NCBI RefSeq assembly: GCF_000148645.1
Contig: NC_014541.1
Span: forward strand, 2,255,139-2,319,138
DNA: 64,000 bases
Source of the DNA: Ferrimonas balearica DSM 9799
Lineage (GTDB): Bacteria > Pseudomonadota > Gammaproteobacteria > Enterobacterales > Shewanellaceae
Direction: 5' to 3'
Made by a program: the position numbers and the translations under genes. This document shows, one piece after another, positions 57,455-64,000 of the stretch. Each line of letters begins with the position of its first letter. Position 1 is the first letter of the stretch. The notes beneath the pieces were generated by a model that saw only the letters and a program-made list of their open reading frames with translations, made no database searches and was not told the DNA's origin.

Positions 57455-58126
57455 ATGACCCTTTCCGGCGTAATCACCGGCGACATCATCCGTTCTCAAA
57501 CTCTGGATAAGGAAAGCCAAGCCGCCGCTCTGGCGGCCCTGGAACACACCCTCAACTGGTGCCAAAAGCACTACGGTGTCCGGGGCGAGCTGTACCGTGG
57601 TGATGCCTTTCAGGTGTTGGTGGATCAACCCCAATACAGCCTGCTGGTCGCGCTGTTATTGCGGCTGGCACTGCGCACCCTTCGCTCCGGCAGCGACCCC
57701 ATCGACGCCCGTATCGCCATCGCCATCGCCCCGGCAGAGCAAGAACCAGAGCGGGTGGCGACCGGACGGGGTGAGGCCTTTGTGCTGTCCGGCCGACAAC
57801 TGGAGTCGATGAGCGAGCAACGACTGGCGTTCTCCAGCCCTTCCCCTGCCCTGCAGCTTTTTCTGCCGGTGCTGTTCCGGTATCTGGACACCCATATCAG
57901 TGGCCTTAACCACAATGCCGCCACCGCGCTGCAGCTGAAGCTGCTGAACCCGGAGCTGACCCACGACGCCCTGGCTGAGAGGATGGGGGTGGGTCGCACC
58001 TCCTACACCCGCTTTATCAATCGCGCTGGCATCGACACGCTGCTGGACACGCTCGCCATGTTCGAAAAGGCAGCAGCCTGTGATAGCTTCTGGGATGGAA
58101 GGGAGATGAATTTCAAAAGGGATTAA
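57455..58126 (+). CDS. SatD-family protein
   Basis: A 223-residue protein starting MTLSGVITGDIIRSQTLDKE, which I recognise as the SatD family. The N-terminal part, with GDIIRS and LYRGDAFQVLV, resembles a cyclase/diguanylate-like fold in outline. The C-terminal LTHDALAERMGVGRTSYTRFIN is a helix-turn-helix-like segment. A DUF3307 gene follows nine bases later, a pairing commonly seen for the family. SatD was named in Streptococcus acid-tolerance work; its biochemical role is unclear. The promoter is packed with TGTGCA boxes. Confidence 0.83.
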   Translation: MTLSGVITGDIIRSQTLDKESQAAALAALEHTLNWCQKHYGVRGELYRGDAFQVLVDQPQYSLLVALLLRLALRTLRSGSDPIDARIAIAIAPAEQEPERVATGRGEAFVLSGRQLESMSEQRLAFSSPSPALQLFLPVLFRYLDTHISGLNHNAATALQLKLLNPELTHDALAERMGVGRTSYTRFINRAGIDTLLDTLAMFEKAAACDSFWDGREMNFKRD

Positions 58127-58135
58127 GGGGTTACG

Positions 58136-58906
58136 GTGACGGATCTGACGCTGCTGCTTTGGCTGGTTCTGGCCCACGTGCTGGGGGATTTTTACCTCCA
58201 GCCACAGCGTTGGGTCGATGAACGTAACCGGCGTCACAGCCAGTCGGTGTGGTTACCTGTCCATGCCCTGCTCCACGCCCTTCTGGCCTGTGCCGTGGTG
58301 TGGCTTTATGGCATGGCCAGCCACGCCATCGCCGCCACCTTCCTGATGATGTTCCTCTCCCACTACCTGACCGATCTGGCCAAATCCTATCGCCCGCCCC
58401 ATCTGAAGTGGCTGGTGCTGGACCAATTGTTTCACCTGTTTTGGCTGGTGGTAATCTGGTTGGTGATCACCCAAAACCACACCCTCGCCCTGGTTGCGCA
58501 GCTCGGACTCTGGCTCAATCCCCGGATACTGGTGGTTGCCCTGGCCTACCTGCTGGTGTTCAAACCCGCTTCCGTGATGGTCGCCACCCTATTGGGCAAG
58601 TGGCACCTGGATTTTGAAGCGGTGACTGACCTCAACGTCAGCGAAGAGAGCAAGGACAGCCATACCCTGGCCAGTGCTGGCGAGTACATCGGCTACATTG
58701 AACGGGGCCTGATCGTCACCTTTCTGCTCTCCAACCAACTCGCTGCGGTGGGCTTTGTGCTCGCTGCCAAATCGGTATTCCGCTTTGGCGACCTCAAAGA
58801 TCGCCACGACCGAAAGTTCACCGAGTACGTCATGATCGGCACCTTTGCCTCCATGGCCATAGCCTTTGTGATCGGCTTACTGGCGAGACTGGCCATTCAG
58901 CATTGA
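58136..58906 (+). CDS. DUF3307 membrane protein
   Basis: A 256-residue membrane protein with six to seven helices. LVLAHVLGDFYLQPQRWVDERN near residue 10 is the DUF3307 signature, HALLHALLACAVVW carries further His, and SHYLTDLAKSY a conserved Asp. The His/Asp pattern hints at a membrane hydrolase or metal site. The start is GTG with AAGGGG five bases upstream. It is co-transcribed with satD and followed by a terminator. Confidence 0.85.
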   Translation: MTDLTLLLWLVLAHVLGDFYLQPQRWVDERNRRHSQSVWLPVHALLHALLACAVVWLYGMASHAIAATFLMMFLSHYLTDLAKSYRPPHLKWLVLDQLFHLFWLVVIWLVITQNHTLALVAQLGLWLNPRILVVALAYLLVFKPASVMVATLLGKWHLDFEAVTDLNVSEESKDSHTLASAGEYIGYIERGLIVTFLLSNQLAAVGFVLAAKSVFRFGDLKDRHDRKFTEYVMIGTFASMAIAFVIGLLARLAIQH

Positions 58907-58919
58907 ATCGGCCATAAGA

Positions 58920-58951
58920 AAAGCGGAATGGTTCCCCATTCCGCTTTTTTT
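58920..58951 (+). terminator. Intrinsic terminator of the satD operon
   Basis: AAAGCGGAATG (58920-58930), loop GTTCCC, CATTCCGCTTT (58937-58947), then T to 58951. It also faces the arrB end and could terminate on the minus strand. Confidence 0.92.
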
Positions 58952-58968
58952 GGCATTCACCCTGCAGC

Positions 58969-59670
58969 TCAGCTCTGGCTGACCGAAAACGTCCGGATGT
59001 AGTAGACGTTCGGACCGGTGCCGGCTTCCGGCTTAAGCTGACGCGGTGCGTGCAGCTTAATCAGGCGGGACACCTCGGAGTTGGGATCCGAAAGATCCCC
59101 CACCACCCGGGCGCCAGAGGGGCACGCCGTCACACAAGCCGGCTTGAGACCGACATTGATGCGGTGGTCGCACAGGGTGCACTTCTCTACCGTCCGACGG
59201 GGGCGAGTTACCGGATAGGTATCACCGCGTTCCGGATTCTCATACGGCAGATGTTTGGCGCCGGTGCGATCCAGCACCATCTTCGGCGACGCCGTCCCAC
59301 CCGGGATCAACGCTTCATCATCCTGCCAGTGACGGTGGGGCGCACTGCGGTTCATGCCAATCACCTGATAGGGGCAGGCGCGAACACAGCGCTGACATCC
59401 GATGCAATCTTCATTGCGGTGAAGTGTCAGGCCGTTGTCTGCCTTGTACATGGCCCCCGTTGGACACACCTCAACGCAGGCTGCATTGTCGCAGTGGTTG
59501 CACAATGTCGGGATGTAGTTGAACCCTACCTTGGGGAAGGTCCCCACGGTTTCGGTGATGTGGTGGGACCAATGAATGTCGTCCGGAGTGTTGTTCTCCG
59601 TTTTACAGGCGATATCGCAGCCACCGCAACCTACGCACTTCTGCAAGTCAATTACCATGCCCAGTTTCAT
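58969..59670 (-). CDS. arrB: Respiratory arsenate reductase FeS subunit ArrB
   Basis: A 233-residue protein with four [4Fe-4S] ferredoxin motifs, beginning MKLGMVIDLQKCVGCGGCDI, then C-N-H-C-D-N-A-A-C, C-I-G-C-Q-R-C-V-R-A-C and C-T-L-C-D-H. The strings HWSHHITETVGTFP, ENPERGDTYPVTRPRR and LKPEAGTGPNVYYIR match my memory of Shewanella ArrB (about 234 residues). It carries electrons to ArrA. The start is 11 bases after arrA. No signal peptide: exported with ArrA through Tat. Confidence 0.87.
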   Translation of the reverse strand: MKLGMVIDLQKCVGCGGCDIACKTENNTPDDIHWSHHITETVGTFPKVGFNYIPTLCNHCDNAACVEVCPTGAMYKADNGLTLHRNEDCIGCQRCVRACPYQVIGMNRSAPHRHWQDDEALIPGGTASPKMVLDRTGAKHLPYENPERGDTYPVTRPRRTVEKCTLCDHRINVGLKPACVTACPSGARVVGDLSDPNSEVSRLIKLHAPRQLKPEAGTGPNVYYIRTFSVSQS

Positions 59671-59681
59671 GTTACGGCTCC

Positions 59682-62246
59682 TCAGGCTTTCTCAATACGG
59701 ATACGGATATGGCCGTAGTAAGCGGACGCGCCGCTCAAACGATCAAACCGGCTTGGGATGATGTCGTTGTTGTTGCCACCACGCGGTTTCTTACCGAACA
59801 CCTCTGCGGCAACCCGTCCATAGGCATAGTGGCCGTGGCCGAAACACTTGGCGACGGAGCCCGGACGCACCCCCTCCCACAGCCGTGCCACGCATTCAAT
59901 CGAACCAACGTCACTGACCAAGCGGATGCGATCGCCATCCTTCAGGCCCAGTTTGCGGGCATCAACGGGGTTGATCTTGGCTGAGTCCTGGCCAGCAACA
60001 TCGCCGGGGTTCACATCGTTAAAGGCATGAGCCCAGGTGGTGTTAGCCGATCGCCCTTCATGGTTAAGGCGGGACTTTTGATCCACCAGTAACAGCGGGA
60101 ACTGTTCAGCGTCACCGACCCGAACCGGCGCTTCATAATGCGGCACAAAGGCTTTCTCACCACTGACCGCATACTCGCTGGCCGCCATCACTTCATCGAC
60201 GCTGACACCATGCTTTTCCGCATGTCCGGCCAACGCTTTCTTCAGGGTTTCGCTGTAGAACTCAAATTGACCGGTGGCGGTTTTGAATTTGCCCCAGCGC
60301 GCCTGGTACGGGTACGGCTTGGAGTTCCAGACCCCCTTCTCAACAAACTCCTGCCAGCCGCTGAGCTTGTCACCGTACTTACTGGCATCTTGTTGCCAGA
60401 GCGGTGCTGTCACGTACTTCACTGCGATTTCGGCAAACTGGGCTTCATCGGCAGCGGGCTTGCCGGTTTCCGGATCCAGGATCTGCTCATTGATGTAACG
60501 CCAGGGGGCATCGAAGCCCTTCTCCGCCAGCTTCTTCGCCAACAGGTATGGCACTTCGGTTTCATCCTGACGGGTATCGTACAGACGCTGAATGGAGGGA
60601 CGCTGAATCGACACATGGCTGTGGCCATTACCAGCCGCAGACAGCACACCCCACTTCTCAAACATGTGGTGGTTAGCCGGCAACAGCAGGTCCGAGAACC
60701 AGCTGAACTCCGAAACGTTGGTGGTAACGTGAGCAATAAACTTCACCTTCGACAACGCTTGCTCCCAACGCTGGGTTTCCGGCGCGGAGTACACGAAGTT
60801 GTTGAAGTACGCCAGCATCACTTCGATGTCATAGGGGTCACCAGCGTTGATGGCGTTGGCCACGTTATCGGTCACCACACCACCGCCGGATTTTCCTTTC
60901 TTCAGGGCCGGGAAGCCCAGGCGGCCACGCTGGTCGATCTTCTCCTGCTTTACCCCAGCCTTGGCAACGTCGTCCAGATAGGGTTTGGCACTGGGGAAGC
61001 TCTTATTGAGCGGCGCTTTGTTGTAGGGGAACAAGCCGCCCTGGCTGTCGATGGCGCCAAACAGGCCGTTCAATGCATGGCAGGCCAACGAGGTGTAACT
61101 GCCCCGCACCTGCATGGTCGGGCCACGGGAGGTCCACACCTGAATCGCCGGGGCCGCAGCCCCCATATCCCGGGCGATGGTCCGGATGGTATCGGCATCG
61201 ATGCTGGTGATCTCAGCCGCCCAGTCGGCGCTGCAGCGGTTCAACTCCAGGTTCCACCACTCCACCAGACCGTGGGTATGGCGCGCTTCAAACTGGCTGG
61301 CATCAACCTGCTGGCCGGCCTTAAAACGGTTTTTGCCGTCCTTAAAATCACCGACAAAAGGCTTGTGCCACAGACCGGCCACCATCGCCTCGTGGGCAAT
61401 GGCCAGCGCCAGCGCCGCATCCTGACCGGTTTCCACCGGCACCCACAGATGGGCTTTGGCCGCAGACGCGGAAAGGCGCGGATCGACCACCACCACCTTA
61501 GCGCGATCCAGGGTGTTGCCCCACTCACTGGAGTAGTGGCTGACCTGGCGATTACTGGCGATGGGATCCGCACCAAAGGAGAGAATGTATTTGGTGTGCT
61601 TGACGTCGTACTGGTTGTAGCCCCAGTTACCATCCTGGAAATAGGGCCCCATCTTGTGGGACTCAGCGCAGATGGCGCTGTGGGAGATATTGTTGGGCGA
61701 GCCAATCAGGTTGGTCATCTGCTTGTAGAGCAGATCATTGACCAAGGAGTAACGCCCCCGGAGCAGCGCGTATTTGTGACTTTCGTTCTTACTGCGCAAA
61801 GCCAGGATCTGGTCCGCCAGCATCTCCATCGCCTTATCCCAGCTGATGGGGACAAACTTGGGGTCTTCACCCCGCCCCTTCTTGGGGTTGGTGCGCATCA
61901 TGGGCACGCGCAGACGGTCCGGATCATAGACCATCTGCAGACCCAGATGCTGACGGGGACAACTGGAGGTGTCGTGGATCTTAGAGTGGGGATTGCCCCG
62001 CACCTTAGTGGCACGGCCATCCATGATATAAACCTGTTTGGCACACCAGGAGGTGCAACCCTGGCAGGTTGTCGGCACCCAGGTACCGGTACCGGTTCTC
62101 AGGTCCACCTTCGGCAGAGCCTGCTCCATCGCCTCGGCGACAGGTTGAAACAGGAAGCCACCACCCAGTCCCAGCAAAACGGAGCTCGCGGCCGTCCCTT
62201 TGAGGAGATGTCGACGTGTACGGTCGATCGATTTATCGTTTTTCAT
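59682..62246 (-). CDS. arrA: Respiratory arsenate reductase molybdopterin subunit ArrA
   Basis: An 854-residue DMSO-reductase-family protein. The Tat signal is T-R-R-H-L-L-K-G (residues 10-17). The [4Fe-4S] ligands are C61, C64, C68 and C96, and the Mo ligand is probably C193 in SHSAICAESHK. R165, Y166, H189, S190, K198 and Y210 fall where I recall the active-site residues of Shewanella ANA-3 ArrA, and the length matches. It reduces arsenate to arsenite in the periplasm with quinol-derived electrons. ATG 62246 has GGGAA six bases upstream; a longer start lies inside promoter-like repeats. The main alternative is an ArxA-type arsenite oxidase. Confidence 0.87.
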   Translation of the reverse strand: MKNDKSIDRTRRHLLKGTAASSVLLGLGGGFLFQPVAEAMEQALPKVDLRTGTGTWVPTTCQGCTSWCAKQVYIMDGRATKVRGNPHSKIHDTSSCPRQHLGLQMVYDPDRLRVPMMRTNPKKGRGEDPKFVPISWDKAMEMLADQILALRSKNESHKYALLRGRYSLVNDLLYKQMTNLIGSPNNISHSAICAESHKMGPYFQDGNWGYNQYDVKHTKYILSFGADPIASNRQVSHYSSEWGNTLDRAKVVVVDPRLSASAAKAHLWVPVETGQDAALALAIAHEAMVAGLWHKPFVGDFKDGKNRFKAGQQVDASQFEARHTHGLVEWWNLELNRCSADWAAEITSIDADTIRTIARDMGAAAPAIQVWTSRGPTMQVRGSYTSLACHALNGLFGAIDSQGGLFPYNKAPLNKSFPSAKPYLDDVAKAGVKQEKIDQRGRLGFPALKKGKSGGGVVTDNVANAINAGDPYDIEVMLAYFNNFVYSAPETQRWEQALSKVKFIAHVTTNVSEFSWFSDLLLPANHHMFEKWGVLSAAGNGHSHVSIQRPSIQRLYDTRQDETEVPYLLAKKLAEKGFDAPWRYINEQILDPETGKPAADEAQFAEIAVKYVTAPLWQQDASKYGDKLSGWQEFVEKGVWNSKPYPYQARWGKFKTATGQFEFYSETLKKALAGHAEKHGVSVDEVMAASEYAVSGEKAFVPHYEAPVRVGDAEQFPLLLVDQKSRLNHEGRSANTTWAHAFNDVNPGDVAGQDSAKINPVDARKLGLKDGDRIRLVSDVGSIECVARLWEGVRPGSVAKCFGHGHYAYGRVAAEVFGKKPRGGNNNDIIPSRFDRLSGASAYYGHIRIRIEKA

Positions 62247-62263
62247 TTCCCATTCCCATATCT

Positions 62264-62290
62264 GCATATGCGGTTAGGCATATATTATGC
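62264..62290 (-). promoter_or_regulatory. arrA core promoter region with GCATA palindromes
   Basis: GCATATGC (62264-62271) and GCATA-TAT-TATGC (62278-62290) are nested palindromes just before arrA. On the minus strand the second contains CATAAT (62284-62289), a 5/6 match to a -10 box, giving a start near 62277. The dyads are candidate operators for the divergent ArsR. Confidence 0.45.
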
Positions 62291-62307
62291 GGACGGGAAA
62301 ATTATGG

Positions 62308-62323
62308 GGTGACCCTAGTCACA
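62308..62323 (-). promoter_or_regulatory. CRP-like site upstream of arrA
   Basis: On the minus strand TGTGA-CTAGGG-TCACC matches the CRP core TGTGA-N6-TCACA at 9 of 10 positions. Its centre is about 39 bases from the inferred arrA start point, close to a class II activator position. Confidence 0.6.
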
Positions 62324-62387
62324 GGGACAGTTTCCTTACTCGCAGAAGGGTCAGAACCCCGATCTTTGGCACGCTTTAGAAATCCAG

Positions 62388-62403
62388 TGTGAGTTACGCC
62401 ACA
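62388..62403 (+). promoter_or_regulatory. Second CRP-like site in the arrA/arsR spacer
   Basis: TGTGA-GTTACG-CCACA also matches the CRP core at 9 of 10 positions. It is 80 bases from the first site and 234 bases before the arsR start. The remainder of the spacer (62404-62636) has no supported gene; it should contain the arsR promoter. Confidence 0.45.
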
Positions 62404-62636
62404 AACGAGTGTGCCGCCCTCTCCTGCCCCTTAACCATGGGACTTACCGGCAGTTTTAGCTCAGCGTGGTCATTAAATGCTCAGGGGTTGGGTGGCTGGG
62501 AGTGGGATCCGGTTCACATCATCGCAACGAGCCGCGCCGTAATAAACGAGAATCGCTCGCAACGCTCTCTTTGCCGTCATCCTTATGTCACAATATTGCG
62601 TTGCAGTCGCCCGGTTACCCACGCCAAAGGAGTTTT

Positions 62637-62984
62637 ATGATCCACCCCGTTGCCGCCTTTAAAAGCCTGGCTGATGAAACCCGGCTCAGCATCATGCTGC
62701 TGATCCAGCAGCAGGGTGAACTTTGTGTGTGCGAACTGTCGACTGCACTGGACCAGAGCCAGCCGAAAATCTCGCGTCACCTGGCCCGATTGCGCAGCGA
62801 CGGGCTGCTGACCGATAACCGGCAGGGCCAATGGGTGTTCTATGCGCTGGCAGAACTGCCACAATGGATGACCGACACCCTAACCGGCATCGCCGAAACC
62901 AGTCCTCAATTGCTGAGTCCCCTCTGCGCCCGACTGGCTGAAATGGGTGACCGGCCCCAGCGGCGCGAGTCGCTGTGCAGCTGA
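62637..62984 (+). CDS. arsR: ArsR-family metalloregulator (arsenic-type)
   Basis: A 115-residue winged-helix repressor. E-L-C-V-C-E-L near residues 24-30 is the As(III)-binding Cys pair of classic ArsR. LDQSQPKISRHLARLRSDGL is the recognition helix and DNRQGQWVFYAL the wing. AAAGGAG lies four bases before the ATG. It is divergent to arrAB, which supports an arsenic role for that operon. Further Cys at the C-terminus could add ligands. Confidence 0.93.
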   Translation: MIHPVAAFKSLADETRLSIMLLIQQQGELCVCELSTALDQSQPKISRHLARLRSDGLLTDNRQGQWVFYALAELPQWMTDTLTGIAETSPQLLSPLCARLAEMGDRPQRRESLCS

Positions 62985-63207
62985 CACCGATCCAATAATC
63001 ACACCTCCCGGATACCGGCCAGGCCGTACCGGGGGATTGGCCCAAGAACCACCCGCAATAAGAGAGGGAAAAGATGATTGCAGTAAAGCGTAACCGGGCT
63101 GCGGAGCGCGCTACCCGCTGATCCGCGCAGGCCCGGACCCGTTACGGCCAATGCGCCGAACCCAATAACGACACTGCAACACCAGACGGTGTTGCCCGGG
63201 AAACGCC

Positions 63208-64000
63208 ATGACACACCCAAACTCACTATCCACCCCAATCTCGCTTCAACAACTGGGATGGAAACCCGTTTTTCAACAACAGGTCGAACTGGACCAGTGG
63301 CAAGACACCCCCGCCCGGGTGTTTGCCGTTCACCGTAACCGGTTGGACATCGTTACCGAACAGGGCGAACTGAGCCTGCCCCTCACCCCAGGGATGCCAC
63401 GCATCACCGTCGGTGACTGGCTGCTTCTGGGCGAGCAGGCTCAGGATGTCACCCTGCTGGAGCGACGCAGCCTGTTTCAGCGGAAGGCCGCCGGTACGGC
63501 ATTGGAGGCACAACTGATCGCCGCCAATGTCGATACCCTGTTTATCGTCAGTTCGCTGAATGATGACTTTAACCTCAACCGGCTGGAACGCTATCTGGCG
63601 CTAGCCCACGAGGCGGAAGTGGAACCGGTGATCGTACTGACCAAGGCCGATCTCTGTGACGAGCCTGACACCTATGTTGGTCAGGTACAACGGCTTGATC
63701 CGCTGCTGATGGTGATCGCCGTCAATGGCCTCGACAGCAGCACTGCCGAGCAACTGGCGCCCTGGTGCCGCAGTGGCAACACCGTGGCATTGATGGGCTC
63801 CTCCGGGGTGGGCAAATCCACCCTGGTGAACACCCTGCTTGGGGGCGAGGTGCAGAGCACCGGCACCATTCGTGAGGACGACAGCAAGGGGCGGCACACC
63901 ACAACCGGCCGGTCGCTTCACCTGATGCAACACGGTGGCCTGCTGCTGGACACACCCGGTATGCGGGAGCTGCAGCTGACCGATTGCGAACAGGGCGTCA
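63208..64000 (+). CDS. rsgA: Ribosome small subunit-dependent GTPase A, N-terminal part (3' end outside window)
   Basis: 264 residues are visible before the window ends. An OB-fold (RNRLDIVTEQGELSLPLTPG, VGDWLLLG) precedes a circularly permuted GTPase in the order G4 (LTKADL near residue 145), G1 (GSSGVGKSTLVN near 200) and G3 (DTPGMREL near 250). This order is diagnostic of RsgA, which aids 30S maturation. GGGAA lies before ATG 63208. The 223-base gap after arsR has no supported gene. Confidence 0.9.
   Translation, partial: MTHPNSLSTPISLQQLGWKPVFQQQVELDQWQDTPARVFAVHRNRLDIVTEQGELSLPLTPGMPRITVGDWLLLGEQAQDVTLLERRSLFQRKAAGTALEAQLIAANVDTLFIVSSLNDDFNLNRLERYLALAHEAEVEPVIVLTKADLCDEPDTYVGQVQRLDPLLMVIAVNGLDSSTAEQLAPWCRSGNTVALMGSSGVGKSTLVNTLLGGEVQSTGTIREDDSKGRHTTTGRSLHLMQHGGLLLDTPGMRELQLTDCEQGV

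Noticed and set aside
59682-62246. Polysulfide/thiosulfate reductase assignment for the molybdoenzyme
   Set aside because: The FeS-ligand region, active-site residue spacing, partner subunit and divergent arsR all favour an arsenic enzyme.
60138-62312. 724-codon open frame on the plus strand opposite arrA
   Set aside because: It mirrors arrA, has low-complexity His/Gly/Arg-rich sequence and no ribosome site. High GC keeps the antisense frame open.
63074-63121. 15-residue mini frame with a GAGGG-like ribosome site between arsR and rsgA
   Set aside because: Too short to separate from chance. No terminator/antiterminator pair follows that would make it a leader peptide.

Overview
The window reads as chromosome of a GC-rich (about 60% by eye), metabolically versatile gammaproteobacterium. 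I infer an Alteromonadales member of the Shewanella/Ferrimonas type. The grounds are a periplasmic [FeFe]-hydrogenase operon with a cytochrome b gene and the hydGXEF order, an ArrAB respiratory arsenate reductase with residue spacing like Shewanella ArrA, a YjjI/YjjW glycyl radical pair, and base composition closer to Ferrimonas than to most Shewanella. No rRNA, tRNA, CRISPR array, insertion sequence or phage gene was seen. Gene density is high, and the coding regions look ordinary and chromosomal.

Layout. 1-3.0 kb: end of an inactive-transglutaminase/7TM protein, an ATP-grasp ligase and an exported protein, forming one operon. 3.0-6.3 kb: azoreductase with a divergent LysR regulator, then a second LysR divergent to a degenerate short-chain dehydrogenase. 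6.5-11.2 kb: AGCS amino-acid symporter and a 1034-residue secreted metallophosphoesterase with three repeated accessory module units. 11.3-15.7 kb: a tightly overlapping light-response/DNA-repair operon (CRY-DASH, a second photolyase/cryptochrome, a 45-residue DUF2256 protein, an FeS-type photolyase). 15.7-17.4 kb: a Cys/His-rich orphan and a small RelA/SpoT-type synthetase. 17.4-24.1 kb: thiC-thiDE-thiF-thiS-thiG-thiH behind a TPP riboswitch. 24.3-28.1 kb: yjjI-yjjW, a HAD phosphatase and a small membrane protein. 28.1-34.4 kb: a TDT/SLAC1 transporter and a five-gene heme-copper oxidase operon whose subunit II carries two c-type heme domains. 34.7-38.8 kb: two unknowns, a deoxynucleoside kinase and a eukaryotic-type glutathione synthetase. 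38.8-45.4 kb: the [FeFe]-hydrogenase operon hydA-hydB-cytb-hydG-hydX-hydE-hydF. 45.8-49.8 kb: LysR, glutathione-dependent formaldehyde oxidation (class III ADH, S-formylglutathione hydrolase), a zinc-finger protein and a GNAT. 49.8-55.3 kb: folD, an MdlA/MdlB-type ABC exporter pair and an EcsC-family protein. 55.3-58.9 kb: LysR with a divergent zinc-type ADH, then satD with a DUF3307 gene. 59-63 kb: arrB-arrA with divergent arsR. 63.2 kb to the end: start of rsgA.

How it fits together. The cell seems equipped for redox switching: aerobic respiration (caa3-like oxidase), anaerobic arsenate respiration (ArrAB), hydrogen metabolism (HydAB and its own maturases) and strict-anaerobe radical chemistry (YjjI). 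Glutathione synthesis by an unusual eukaryotic-type enzyme would supply the formaldehyde pathway a few kb away. The most notable signals are the ArrAB locus with two CRP-like sites in its promoter region, an intrinsic terminator between the hydrogenase structural and maturation genes, a cluster of TGTGCA boxes in front of satD, the photolyase/DUF2256 operon, and the modular phosphoesterase with an altered metal-ligand motif. I did not find a wholly new defence or mobile system. The least explained units are the 7TM/ATP-grasp/exported-protein operon at the left edge and the orphan at 15.7-16.4 kb.
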